A DNA stretch of 16,895 bases from UBA1858 sp045105615 (GCA_045105615.1 JBGCDS010000031.1:1-16895); one strand, 5' to 3'; shown: positions 1 to 7,983, counted from the stretch's first letter. Made by a program: numbers and translations. Notes: generated by a model from the sequence alone, not told the origin.

Positions 1-443
1 AGTGTATTAGTGCGTGATGCCATGAATGCCACTTTCTTAGCCGTTGCTTTTTCTGCATCAGTCGCTGGCTTCATACCAAGTAGCTTTTTCTGGTTTGGCC
101 AAATTAAACCCCACACATTGAAAAGCATAATCGTACCTAACCATGCGCCAATACCGATCACAGTGATGCCGTTAGTGAAAAACATATGTGTGGTAAAACC
201 GCCAACATAATTCAGAGCACCGGCGCCCGTTAACCATGTTGCCAATGCACCCCAGCGAAACCAAGCTAATGCGCGTGGTGCAACATATTTGCTAATTGCC
301 GCGGGTCCAGGACCATCGCTATCAGCTGCAGCTGCAGCTACAGCAGGCACTTGTACGAAATTGAAGTAGTAAAGTAAGCCGATCCAAATAATGCCGGCAA
401 AGACATGTAGCCAAACCATTAGCGACCATGTATTTAGTTCCAT
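1..443 (-). CDS. PuuD-like membrane protein (urate oxidase N-terminal domain family), partial
   Basis: The gene starts at an ATG complementary to 441-443 and runs off the left edge, so only 147 codons are visible. A good Shine-Dalgarno sequence (CAGGAGAG) precedes the ATG. The protein opens with MELNTWSLMVWLHVFAGIIW, a first membrane span carrying a histidine. Two more hydrophobic spans follow at about residues 66-82 and 90-115, then the stretch VWGLIWPNQKKLLGM. This arrangement resembles the membrane domain of PuuD-type urate hydroxylases, which in the full-length enzyme is joined to a cytochrome c domain. Whether a cytochrome domain follows here cannot be seen. An alanine-rich loop (about residues 36-41, then DSDGPGPAA) after the first span looks like low-complexity filler. 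Many marine proteobacteria have short proteins of this family with no proven urate activity, so the function is open. The family call rests on remembered motifs. Confidence 0.65.
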   Translation of the reverse strand, partial: MELNTWSLMVWLHVFAGIIWIGLLYYFNFVQVPAVAAAAADSDGPGPAAISKYVAPRALAWFRWGALATWLTGAGALNYVGGFTTHMFFTNGITVIGIGAWLGTIMLFNVWGLIWPNQKKLLGMKPATDAEKATAKKVAFMASRTNT

Positions 444-501
444 AGTGATCTCTCCTGAAATTTTGATTATTTATTTTATGCGTTATACGCTGCAGTTCGA
501 T

Positions 502-579
502 CTAGACGATTAGCATAATTATTATTGATAAGACGAATCCTGCAATGATGGTCCCTAGTACTGAATTTAGTGGGTTCAC
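502..579 (-). CDS. 25-aa single-span membrane mini-protein
   Basis: This short ORF reads from a GTG (577-579, complement) to a TAG (502-504). It encodes MNPLNSVLGTIIAGFVLSII followed by IMLIV. A purine-rich GAGGTG lies 4 bp before the GTG, which is an acceptable ribosome binding site. After four or five polar residues the peptide is one continuous hydrophobic segment, long enough to cross the membrane once. It lies 58 bp upstream of the PuuD-like gene on the same strand, with no terminator between them, so the two are probably co-transcribed. Tiny single-span subunits often accompany membrane oxidases (CydX, CcoQ), and a similar role is possible here, but that is inference. I do not recognise the sequence. 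The AT-rich composition could also give a chance hydrophobic ORF. Confidence 0.5.
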   Translation of the reverse strand: MNPLNSVLGTIIAGFVLSIIIMLIV

Positions 580-698
580 GTAGCACCTCGATTTTGATTG
601 TTATTTTTAAATATAAAGCTCTATAGAAACTTGCAAAAACCTTATAACCGAACAAGTTAAACCATAGAAGGTTTTCCCACTAAAAACAACAATCCCTG

Positions 699-2255
699 AT
701 GGCTATAAATACAATCCAATTAAGCCTGTTTACCCATAAAATCAATGCATTATGTGAGGAAATGGGTGTTCAGCTATGTCATGCGGCTTTTTCACCCAAT
801 ATTCGGGATCGGTTAGATTATTCCTGCGCCATGTTTGATAGGCGTGGACAAATGTGTGCACAGGCAGCCCATATCCCCGTCCATCTTGGTAGCATGGCTT
901 ATGCGATGGAGCAGATCGTCAATAAGTTTGAATGGAGACCAGGTGATATTGTCATATTTAACGACCCATATATGGGGGGTACGCACCTGCCCGATGTCAC
1001 GTTAGTGACACCTGTGTTCTCAAATCGTGAATGTATTGGATTTGTGGCGAATCGTGCGCATCACGCTGATATTGGTGCTGATGAGCCGGGTTCTATGCCG
1101 CTTTCTTCTTCTTTAGAAGAAGAAGGGGTTGTGATGCCACCACAGTATTTGGGGCGTAATAATCAGATTGATCAAGATCTATATTTGAATTTATTTGGTG
1201 ATGTGCAACAAAAAAACAATACCTATGCAGATCTTAGTTCTCAGCTGGGGGCTAATTTACATGGAGTCATTCGTTTGCAGGCAATGGTGGATGAGTTAGG
1301 AGTTAATCAATATCACGACTTGATAAAACAGATGTTTGATTATGCGAGAACAATGGCAAGTAGTCAGCTGACACACATTCCAAATGGAAAATATTCTGCA
1401 CAAGATTATATGGATGATGATGGCTTGGGTAATGCTGATATCTCTATGAAAGTGAATGTGACGGTTAACGATGGAAGCATAAAGGTTGATTTTTCTGGAA
1501 CAGATCAACAGGTTCAAGGCAATATAAACTGTCCCAAGGCTGTGACAGCTGCGGCAGTATATTATGTGTTTCGTTGCTTGATGAGTGATGATGTGCCTTC
1601 TTGTAAGGGCACGTTTGATTCAATTTCTATTGTCACGACCCCAGGCAGTTTACTGGATGCGAATTATCCGGCCGCCGTTGCTGCGGGCAATGTCGAAACC
1701 AGTTCGCGAATTGTTGATGTCTTGTTTGCTGCATTAGCGCAAGCCTGCCCAAATGAAATTCCTGCTGCTAGTCAAGGCACTATGAATAATATTGCTATGG
1801 GCTTGCATGGTGATAATGCTTGGAGTTATTACGAAACCATTGGCGGTGGGGCGGGTGCTAGTGCATGTAATCATGGGGTAGATGCTGTGCAAACGCATAT
1901 GACCAACACGCAGAATACACCCATAGAAGTATTAGAAATGAATTATCCATTGAGGGTGAATCGCTACCAAATTCGACAGGGCTCTGGTGGTCGTGGTCAG
2001 CGTAACGGAGGCTGTGGAATTATTCGTGAGTTTGAGTTTTTACAACAAGCTAGAGTGACTATTCTCAGCGAGCGAAGAGCACATGCGCCTTATGGGCTTA
2101 ATGGCGGTAAGCCTGGTAAATCTGGGCAAAATTTTTTAAATGATCAGTGTATTGATAGCAAGGTTTCTTTGTCTGTTAAAGCAGGTGATCGTGTGCGACT
2201 CGAAACACCTGGCGGTGGCGCATTTGGCTTGGCTGATTGTGTCGCTAACAACTAA
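699..2255 (+). CDS. hyuB: Hydantoinase B / oxoprolinase B family protein (HyuB-like)
   Basis: The 518-residue protein matches the B subunit of the N-methylhydantoinase / 5-oxoprolinase / acetone carboxylase family, which acts with an ATP-using A subunit on cyclic amides or ketones. Visible landmarks are EEMG...SPNIRDR near residues 20-38, AHIPVHLGSM at 57-66, the probable metal-binding stretch NDPYMGGTHLPD at 88-99, AHHADIG around 120-126 followed by GSMP, and a C-terminal block with NTPIEVLEMNYPLRV and GSGGRG. Length and start agree with the family: conserved sequence begins within about 15 residues of the ATG. No convincing ribosome binding site precedes it. No A subunit is present in the window; the next gene, 14 bp downstream, is an amidotransferase, so the two are probably co-transcribed. 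The substrate is unknown. The family call is firm, but the symbol only marks the family. Confidence 0.88.
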   Translation: MAINTIQLSLFTHKINALCEEMGVQLCHAAFSPNIRDRLDYSCAMFDRRGQMCAQAAHIPVHLGSMAYAMEQIVNKFEWRPGDIVIFNDPYMGGTHLPDVTLVTPVFSNRECIGFVANRAHHADIGADEPGSMPLSSSLEEEGVVMPPQYLGRNNQIDQDLYLNLFGDVQQKNNTYADLSSQLGANLHGVIRLQAMVDELGVNQYHDLIKQMFDYARTMASSQLTHIPNGKYSAQDYMDDDGLGNADISMKVNVTVNDGSIKVDFSGTDQQVQGNINCPKAVTAAAVYYVFRCLMSDDVPSCKGTFDSISIVTTPGSLLDANYPAAVAAGNVETSSRIVDVLFAALAQACPNEIPAASQGTMNNIAMGLHGDNAWSYYETIGGGAGASACNHGVDAVQTHMTNTQNTPIEVLEMNYPLRVNRYQIRQGSGGRGQRNGGCGIIREFEFLQQARVTILSERRAHAPYGLNGGKPGKSGQNFLNDQCIDSKVSLSVKAGDRVRLETPGGGAFGLADCVANN

Positions 2256-2269
2256 ATAAAAAATTAAAT

Positions 2270-4057
2270 ATGTGCGGAATATGTGGTGAATTAAGTTGGC
2301 AAGGACAAGCGCCAAGTGAGCAGCGAATTAATAAAATGCTCATGCATCTCGAGCGACGCGGTCCAGATGATCAGGGTGTTTATATTAATAAGCAAATTGG
2401 TTTGGGTCACCGGCGATTGTCTATTATTGATTTGTCTTCAGCGAGTCATCAACCGATGCACACTGCTAACAAGTCTATGTCCATTGTGTTTAATGGCACA
2501 ATTTATAATTACCCTCAGTTACGCAAACAACTGCAAGCTCAAGGAGTGCAGTTTTCTTCGTCAGGTGATACCGAAGTTATATTGAAAGCCTACGAGACTT
2601 GGGGTGAGCAATGCGTCGAAAAATTAATTGGTATGTTTGCCTTTGCTATTTGGGATGAGCGTAAACAAAAGTTATTTGTTGCGCGTGATCGTTTAGGGAT
2701 TAAGCCTTTTTACTATAGCCAGACTGGCGAGTCTTTTTTGTTCGCCTCTAACACGCAAGCATTACTCGCCACAGGTAATATCGATACTGATATAGATACC
2801 CAAGCATTACAGCATCAATTCACTCTGCATGCGGTTGTGCCTGCACCACGAACAATATTGAAAGGTATTCGTAAATTACCTCCGGGGCATTTTATGTGGG
2901 TAGATGTCAATGGAGTTAGCGAGCCGAAGGCTTACTGGAAATTATCTGCGCGCCGCACTGAGAAAAGAGATGAGCAAGAATGGATTGATGAAATTCAACA
3001 GGCACTGCAATTAGCCGTAGATCGCCGGTTAGAGATTGCTGATGTGCCAGTCGGAGTGTTGCTGTCTGGTGGCCTAGATTCTAGTTTACTGGTAGGCCTG
3101 CTGGCGCAGAAACATGGAGAAGTAAATACTTACTCTGTTGGCTTTGAAGATCAGCCAGAAGAAAGCGGTAATGAGTTTGAATATTCTGATGCAGTTGTAG
3201 AACACTTTTCAACAAAACATCATCGTTTTCATATTGCCAATGATCAAGTGTTAACAAGACTGCCAGAAGCAATTCGATCTATGCCTGAGCCAATGGTAGC
3301 GCAGGATGCAGTGGCTTTTTATTTGTTGGCCGAACAGGTGAGTAAAGATATAAAAGTCGTGCAGTCAGGGCAGGGTGCTGATGAGGTATTTGCGGGTTAT
3401 TTTTGGTATCCAAAAATGCATGCTGCAAAGGGTAGTTATCTAGAGCGATTTTCTTCTTTTTATTTTGACCGTGATTTCGATGAGTACGCAAAAACAGTTA
3501 ATGCTGGTTATGTGCAGCAAGACTTCACTAGCCAGTTAGTTAGTGAGGCGTTAGAAAAAAGTGATGCTGATACATTTATAGACGCAGTGCTCCAGTTTGA
3601 TACCACTACGTTGATTGTTGATGATCCAGTTAAAAGAGTAGACAGTATGACTATGGCTTGGGGATTGGAAGCGCGCGTACCTTTTTTGGATCACGAATTG
3701 GTAGAGCTTGCGATGCAGATGCCGCCTGAAATGAAATTGCAAGATGATGGCAAGTTCGCGCTTAAGAAAATTGCCCGCGGATTGATTCCTGACTCAGTGA
3801 TTGATCGGCCTAAGGGATATTTCCCTATGCCGGCATTAAAATATGTGCGTGGTAATTTTTTGGAAATGGTGCGTGATACTTTAATATCAGATAGATGTAT
3901 TCAGCGTGGATTGTTTTCGCGTGAATACGTGGATAAATTACTCGCTGCTCCAGACCAGTACCATACCCGCTTACAAGGGAGTAAAGTTTGGCATATGGCG
4001 TTATTCGAGCAGTGGCTACAAACTAATGTCGATGGCGCTGGGTATCCCTCACGATAG
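2270..4057 (+). CDS. asnO: Asparagine-synthetase-like amidotransferase, N-acetylglutaminylglutamine amide (NAGGN) type
   Basis: The 595-residue enzyme begins MCGICGE, so the catalytic cysteine of the class II glutaminase domain becomes the N-terminus after methionine removal. GHRRLSIIDLS (46-56), FNGTIYNY (74-81) and SGDTEV (98-103) complete that domain. The synthetase half carries the pyrophosphate loop SGGLDSS at 266-272 and later SGQGADEVFAGY. The stretches HAVVPAPRTILKGIRKLPPG, MPEPMVAQDAVAFYLLAEQV and VDDPVKRVDSMTMAWGLEAR fit the subfamily that amidates N-acetylglutaminylglutamine to the osmoprotectant NAGGN, rather than ordinary AsnB. Its usual neighbour, the GNAT/ATP-grasp enzyme Ngg that makes the dipeptide, is not in the window, nor is the M42 peptidase found in some loci. 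Here the gene follows the hyuB-like gene with 14 bp between and no clear ribosome binding site. The glutamine amidotransferase call is near certain; the NAGGN assignment is likely but made by recall. Confidence 0.85.
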   Translation: MCGICGELSWQGQAPSEQRINKMLMHLERRGPDDQGVYINKQIGLGHRRLSIIDLSSASHQPMHTANKSMSIVFNGTIYNYPQLRKQLQAQGVQFSSSGDTEVILKAYETWGEQCVEKLIGMFAFAIWDERKQKLFVARDRLGIKPFYYSQTGESFLFASNTQALLATGNIDTDIDTQALQHQFTLHAVVPAPRTILKGIRKLPPGHFMWVDVNGVSEPKAYWKLSARRTEKRDEQEWIDEIQQALQLAVDRRLEIADVPVGVLLSGGLDSSLLVGLLAQKHGEVNTYSVGFEDQPEESGNEFEYSDAVVEHFSTKHHRFHIANDQVLTRLPEAIRSMPEPMVAQDAVAFYLLAEQVSKDIKVVQSGQGADEVFAGYFWYPKMHAAKGSYLERFSSFYFDRDFDEYAKTVNAGYVQQDFTSQLVSEALEKSDADTFIDAVLQFDTTTLIVDDPVKRVDSMTMAWGLEARVPFLDHELVELAMQMPPEMKLQDDGKFALKKIARGLIPDSVIDRPKGYFPMPALKYVRGNFLEMVRDTLISDRCIQRGLFSREYVDKLLAAPDQYHTRLQGSKVWHMALFEQWLQTNVDGAGYPSR

Positions 4058-4132
4058 GTAGTCAGTGGCTTGCTAGCAGCATAAAATGCTTAAAAATTCA
4101 GCACAGATTATTTATATTTAGAGGATACCAGT

Positions 4133-4450
4133 ATGGATGTGTTAGACAGAATTAAAGAGCAGGTCGAATCAAACCCCGTCATTATTTATATGAAGGGAAC
4201 GCCACAAATGCCACAGTGCGGTTTTTCTATGCGTACTGCTGAAGTGTTGAAGAAATGCGGTCATGAATTTGCGTATGTGAATATTTTAATGGATCCGGAG
4301 ATATTTCAGAATCTTCCACGTTATGCTGATTGGCCAACATTCCCTCAGGTATATATCAACGGAGAATTAATCGGTGGATGTGATATCACGCTTGAGATGG
4401 CAGAGAAGGGTGAGCTGCAGGAAATGATTAAGCAAGCGGTTGATAAGTAA
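4133..4450 (+). CDS. grxD: Monothiol glutaredoxin Grx4 family
   Basis: The 105-residue protein has the monothiol glutaredoxin signature CGFS at residues 29-32, preceded by YMKGTPQMPQ. The glutathione-binding elements WPTFPQVYING and GGCDI lie further on. Proteins of this family bind a [2Fe-2S] cluster shared between two monomers, glutathione and often a BolA partner, and take part in iron-sulfur transfer in the cytoplasm. Length is typical. GAGGA lies 7 bp before the ATG, a good ribosome binding site. The 75-bp gap after the amidotransferase suggests separate expression, though I could not place a convincing promoter. A hairpin follows the stop codon. Confidence 0.97.
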   Translation: MDVLDRIKEQVESNPVIIYMKGTPQMPQCGFSMRTAEVLKKCGHEFAYVNILMDPEIFQNLPRYADWPTFPQVYINGELIGGCDITLEMAEKGELQEMIKQAVDK

Positions 4451-4462
4451 GTAACATAATTT

Positions 4463-4496
4463 ATATTGGGTAGTGAATTATGGTGCTGCCCAATAT
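4463..4496. terminator. Hairpin between convergent grxD and efpL, possible bidirectional terminator
   Basis: ATATTGGGTAG at 4463-4473 pairs with CTGCCCAATAT at 4486-4496, giving 11 base pairs including one G-U, around a 12-base loop. It sits 12 bp after the grxD stop and 14 bp before the efpL stop, where a shared terminator is expected. The following T tracts are poor on both strands, so its efficiency is uncertain. Confidence 0.55.
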
Positions 4497-4510
4497 GATT
4501 TAAGTCCTTA

Positions 4511-5077
4511 TTAAGCTCGAGACATAAATTTACCGGTTCCGGTATTCACTTTTATCACTTCACCCGTTTCAATATATTCAGGCACTTGCACTTCTAGACC
4601 CGTGCTTAAAGTGGCTGGCTTAGTTCGGCTTGCAGCGGTTGCACCTTTAATGCCTGGCGCTGTTTCAGTTATCTCTAAGTCAACCGATTGGGGTAATTCT
4701 ACACTTAGTAAAACACCGTCCATAATTAATGCGGTAAGTCCTTCTAAACCTTCTGTGACGTAAACCATTAAATCTTCAATGTCTTCAAGATTTACTTCGT
4801 ATTGGGAGTAATCATCAGTATTCATTAGGATAACGTTGTCGCCGTCAGTATATGAATACTGTACCGGGACGCGAATACAATCAGCTTCTTTTAATAGGTC
4901 ATCACTCTTGTAGGATTCGTCAAGCTTTTGCCCTGTTTTGAGATTTTTAAAACGAATTTTGTACAGTGTTGTCGCACCACGAGAAGAAGGGCTTTTTGCT
5001 TCTACGTTCTTAACAGCATGCGGAATACTATTGATATCAATGACCATTCCTCGTTTAAGTTCGCTGGCTTTAGGCAT
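4511..5077 (-). CDS. efpL: Elongation factor P-like protein EfpL (YeiP)
   Basis: The 188-residue protein starts MPKASELKRGMVIDINSIPH and ends with PATLSTGLEVQVPEYIETGE, giving the three-domain EF-P layout. It belongs to the YeiP/EfpL branch: the domain I tip reads SPSSRGATT, with arginine at position 33 where EF-P carries a modifiable lysine, and the body has TAPGIKGATAASRTKPATLS. EF-P family proteins bind between the ribosomal P and E sites and relieve stalling at difficult peptide bonds; the EfpL branch is reported to have its own set of rescued motifs. I placed the start at the ATG complementary to 5075-5077 because family homology begins there. The reading frame stays open 62 codons upstream, but that part overlaps the end of rnt and has no EF-P similarity. 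The ribosome binding site is weak (AGAGA). It lies 110 bp after rnt on the same strand. Confidence 0.95.
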   Translation of the reverse strand: MPKASELKRGMVIDINSIPHAVKNVEAKSPSSRGATTLYKIRFKNLKTGQKLDESYKSDDLLKEADCIRVPVQYSYTDGDNVILMNTDDYSQYEVNLEDIEDLMVYVTEGLEGLTALIMDGVLLSVELPQSVDLEITETAPGIKGATAASRTKPATLSTGLEVQVPEYIETGEVIKVNTGTGKFMSRA

Positions 5078-5187
5078 TCGCGTCTCTGATATGTTTATTG
5101 ATGATGAGTTTAAAGATAAAACGACTTGATTACAGTGTTCGATGACCAGCATTTTAATAATGCGGAAATTTGAATCAGGTTGTTTTA

Positions 5188-5883
5188 TTATTTCTGTTGT
5201 TGATCTTCTGTCGCAAGTGATGGGTTGGACATTGGAATCATGTTTTCTACTTTGTCGTTCCAAGTGTTTAGTATGTTGCAGAATATTTCAGCGGTCATAC
5301 GTGCATCATAAAGCGCTGAGTGCGCTTCGTCATTATCCCAAGGGAGCCCTGATACTTGAGCAATTCTAGACAGCACTGTTTGGCCATAAGCCATAGCGCC
5401 TAAGCTGACCGTGTCTAAACAGCTGAAGGGGTGGAATGGATTATTCTTTACGTTAGCTCGGCCGACTGTCGCGTTCAGGAAATTCAAATCAAAAAAAGCA
5501 TTGTGTCCAACTAGGATGGCGCGTTTACATATGTTTTCTTTGGATGCTTTGCGAACATGTTTGAAAATTTCTTTTAGTGCTTCACCCTCAGGTGAGGCGA
5601 TGCGTAGTGGATGAAAGGGGTCTATACCGTTCACTTCTAGTGATGCAGGTTCCATATTGGCGCCTTCAAATGGCTGGATATGAATACTGTGTGACTCTTT
5701 ACAGTGCAGAACACCTTTGGCATCGATGCCTAAAATAATGGCAGCAACCTCTAATAATGCATCAGTTTGTGCGTTGAAACCGCCTGTTTCCACATCAACT
5801 ACCACTGGGCAAAAGCCGCGGAAACGATTCCCCATGGGGACAAATTCGATATCGTTATTAATGATACTGTGCTGAGTTGGCAT
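5188..5883 (-). CDS. rnt: Ribonuclease T
   Basis: The 231-residue protein is a DEDDh-type 3'-to-5' exoribonuclease closely resembling RNase T, which trims the 3' CCA-adjacent end of tRNAs and matures other small RNAs as a cytoplasmic dimer. The catalytic set is complete: D30 and E32 in VVVDVETGGF, D132 in HNAFFD, and H188 and D193 in AHSALYDAR. Typical stretches RFRGF, NGIDPF and KNNPFHPFSCLDT are present. It is slightly longer than the E. coli protein (about 215 residues), with an N-terminal extension before RFRGF and a polar C-terminal tail. A second in-frame ATG at residue 17 is possible, but neither start has a strong ribosome binding site; AAGAAAAC precedes the chosen one. efpL follows on the same strand, and argG is divergent. 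Confidence 0.96.
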   Translation of the reverse strand: MPTQHSIINNDIEFVPMGNRFRGFCPVVVDVETGGFNAQTDALLEVAAIILGIDAKGVLHCKESHSIHIQPFEGANMEPASLEVNGIDPFHPLRIASPEGEALKEIFKHVRKASKENICKRAILVGHNAFFDLNFLNATVGRANVKNNPFHPFSCLDTVSLGAMAYGQTVLSRIAQVSGLPWDNDEAHSALYDARMTAEIFCNILNTWNDKVENMIPMSNPSLATEDQQQK

Positions 5884-5938
5884 GAAGTTTTCTTGTTAAA
5901 TTTGTGATTGGTGCTAGGTCATTCGAATCATCATTCGA

Positions 5939-5944
5939 TATAAT
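5939..5944 (+). promoter_or_regulatory. Probable -10 element upstream of argG
   Basis: An exact TATAAT lies 39 bp before the argG start codon, in the 100-bp divergent region between rnt and argG. No good -35 hexamer stands 16-18 bp upstream, so activator help or a weak basal promoter is possible. I saw no convincing ArgR box pair. argG itself has no Shine-Dalgarno sequence before its ATG. Confidence 0.45.
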
Positions 5945-5983
5945 GTCTGGCTTATTCGCACCAAACTAAACTAATAAAACATT

Positions 5984-7195
5984 ATGACAGACATTCGAAA
6001 AGTCGTCCTTGCTTATTCTGGGGGCCTAGATACATCGATAATTTTACGTTGGTTAGAAGAACAGTATGACTGTGAAGTAGTCACATTCACCGCTGATTTG
6101 GGCCAAGGTGAAGAGGTTGAACCAGCTCGTGCTAAGGCTCAGCAGATGGGCGTGAAAGAAATTTATATTGAAGATTTGCGTGAAGAATTTGTGCGCGACT
6201 TCGTTTATCCAATGTTTCGGTGTAATACTCTCTATGAAGGTGAGTATTTATTAGGCACCTCTATTGCGAGACCATTAATAGCAAAGAGATTGATCGAAAT
6301 TGCGCGAGAAACAGGTGCGGATGCGATTTCTCATGGTGCGACGGGTAAAGGTAATGATCAGGTGAGATTTGAGTTGGGTGCCTATGCGCTTAATCCTGAT
6401 ATTAAAATTATTGCGCCTTGGCGTGAGTGGAATTTAAGTTCGAGAGAATCTTTAATGGCTTACGCTGAAAAACACGGTATTCCGGTGGAGCAAAAGCGTA
6501 AGGGGAAATCGCCATATTCGATGGATGCGAATTTGTTGCATATTTCCTATGAAGGGGGCCCCTTGGAAGATCCTTGGACAGAGCCGGAAGACGAGATGTG
6601 GAAGTGGAGTGTCTCTCCTGAGCAGGCGCCTGATAAAGCTGAATATATAGAGCTAGGATTCGAATGTGGGGATGCTGTCACGCTAGATGGCGAGAAACTA
6701 TCGCCTGCAACGATGCTGAAAACATTAAATGAGCGCGCTGGCCGTCACGGTATTGGGCGTTTAGATATTGTAGAGAATCGTTATGTGGGCATGAAGTCTC
6801 GTGGATGTTACGAAACACCAGGTGGAACTGTATTACTAAAAGCACACCGCGCATTGGAGTCGATTACATTAGATCGAGAATTAGCGCATTTAAAAGATGA
6901 TCTAATGCCACGTTATGCCACGCTTATTTATAATGGTTATTGGTGGAGTCCTGAGCGATTAGCAATACAAGCATTAGTCGATCAAACACAAAAAAGTGTC
7001 ACTGGAGAGGTGCGTTTAAAGCTCTACAAAGGTAGTATTAGTGTGACAGGACGCAAGTCTGAGAAAGAAAGCTTGTTTAGCGAGACGATAGCTACTTTTG
7101 AAGATGATCAGGGTGCCTATGATCAAAAAGATGCTGAAGGCTTTATTAAGCTCAATGCGTTAAGATTGCGAATACAAGCACAGTCAAAGAAATAA
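5984..7195 (+). CDS. argG: Argininosuccinate synthase
   Basis: The enzyme joins citrulline and aspartate using ATP to make argininosuccinate, the penultimate step of arginine synthesis in the cytoplasm. The 403-residue protein has the ATP-pyrophosphatase P-loop AYSGGLDTS at residues 10-18, the citrulline/aspartate binding stretch GATGKGNDQVRFE at 118-130, and later KRKGKSPYSMDANLLHISYEGG and the YETPGG segment. Length is normal for the approximately 400-residue class of ArgG. The gene is alone, with no other arginine genes nearby, as is common in Gammaproteobacteria. mlaA follows on the same strand 35 bp after the stop with no terminator seen between. Confidence 0.98.
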   Translation: MTDIRKVVLAYSGGLDTSIILRWLEEQYDCEVVTFTADLGQGEEVEPARAKAQQMGVKEIYIEDLREEFVRDFVYPMFRCNTLYEGEYLLGTSIARPLIAKRLIEIARETGADAISHGATGKGNDQVRFELGAYALNPDIKIIAPWREWNLSSRESLMAYAEKHGIPVEQKRKGKSPYSMDANLLHISYEGGPLEDPWTEPEDEMWKWSVSPEQAPDKAEYIELGFECGDAVTLDGEKLSPATMLKTLNERAGRHGIGRLDIVENRYVGMKSRGCYETPGGTVLLKAHRALESITLDRELAHLKDDLMPRYATLIYNGYWWSPERLAIQALVDQTQKSVTGEVRLKLYKGSISVTGRKSEKESLFSETIATFEDDQGAYDQKDAEGFIKLNALRLRIQAQSKK

Positions 7196-7230
7196 AATAA
7201 TAGGGTTAGATTGATATGGAGGAGATGTCA

Positions 7231-7974
7231 GTGTCAACAAGGGGAATGTCTAAGTTTTGCGTGGTTTTATTGGCCTGCGCAGTAATGATGCTTAGCGGTT
7301 GCGCAAGCACGCAGTACGTTGCCGATGAACGTGATCCATGGCAGGGATTTAATCGAACCATGTACGGATTTAACGATGGCCTGGATCGAGCATTACTGAA
7401 ACCTGCCGCGAAGGGATACAAAGCAGTTGCTCCTGATTTTGTTGAAACAGGTGTGCGTAATTTCTTTGATAATTTAGACGATATTAGTGTTGCTGTGAAT
7501 AACCTACTTCAAGGGAAGGTATCTAATTCATTTTCAGATATTGGTCGTTTAGCGATTAATAGCACGATTGGAATATTAGGGTTTTTTGATGTCGCAAGCT
7601 CTATGGGGCTGACGAAGCATGATGAAGATTTTGGTCAAACACTGGGTGTGTGGGGATTGGATTCTGGTCCTTACATTATGTGGCCAATCTTTGGTCCTTC
7701 TACACTGAGAGATTCACCATCACTGGTAGTTGATAGAGTGCTATTGAATCCTCTTACCTATGTTGAAATTAAAACAGGTGAGCGAATTGCGGTTGTCGCT
7801 TTGGATGTTGTCAGTGTAAGAGCAGAGCTGTTATCGCTAGAGGAAACAGTTGATGAGATTTCAACGGATAAATATACATTTATTCGCGAAGCTTATTTAG
7901 ATCGTAGAGATTTCTTGGTGCATGATGGGTCGCCAGAAGGTGAAACTGATCTTTATGATGAGCTCGACGAATAG
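7231..7974 (+). CDS. mlaA: Outer-membrane lipid asymmetry lipoprotein MlaA (VacJ)
   Basis: MlaA removes misplaced phospholipids from the outer leaflet of the outer membrane and passes them to the Mla retrograde pathway. After a lipoprotein signal with lipobox LSGC (C24 from the chosen start), the conserved domain begins DPWQGFNRTMYGFND and continues through NNLLQGK, RLAINSTIGILGFFDVA and the GPYIMWPIFGPST segment, all family hallmarks. I chose the GTG at 7231 because GGAGG lies 8 bp before it and the resulting signal peptide has a positively charged start. Upstream ATGs at 7216 and 7225 would add acidic residues and lack a ribosome binding site. The remaining mla genes (mlaFEDCB) are not in this window. 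The C-terminal tail is acidic. Confidence 0.95.
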   Translation: MSTRGMSKFCVVLLACAVMMLSGCASTQYVADERDPWQGFNRTMYGFNDGLDRALLKPAAKGYKAVAPDFVETGVRNFFDNLDDISVAVNNLLQGKVSNSFSDIGRLAINSTIGILGFFDVASSMGLTKHDEDFGQTLGVWGLDSGPYIMWPIFGPSTLRDSPSLVVDRVLLNPLTYVEIKTGERIAVVALDVVSVRAELLSLEETVDEISTDKYTFIREAYLDRRDFLVHDGSPEGETDLYDELDE

Positions 7975-7983
7975 AAAATAGCT

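Noticed and set aside
508..534. A Fur-box-like series of GATAAT-type hexamers
   Set aside because: The matches are loose and lie inside the AT-rich codons of the hydrophobic mini-ORF, which explain the composition.
1296..1517. Minus-strand ORF of 73 codons inside the hyuB-like gene
   Set aside because: It is antisense to a clearly coding frame, with no ribosome binding site or recognisable protein pattern.
4090..4118. A TTAAAA / TATATT pair with 17-bp spacing as the grxD promoter
   Set aside because: Its start site would fall at about 4125, removing the GAGGA ribosome binding site (4121-4125) from the message.
5078..5263. A 62-residue N-terminal extension of EfpL in the same frame
   Set aside because: It overlaps the end of rnt, has no EF-P similarity, and family homology begins exactly at MPKASELKRG.
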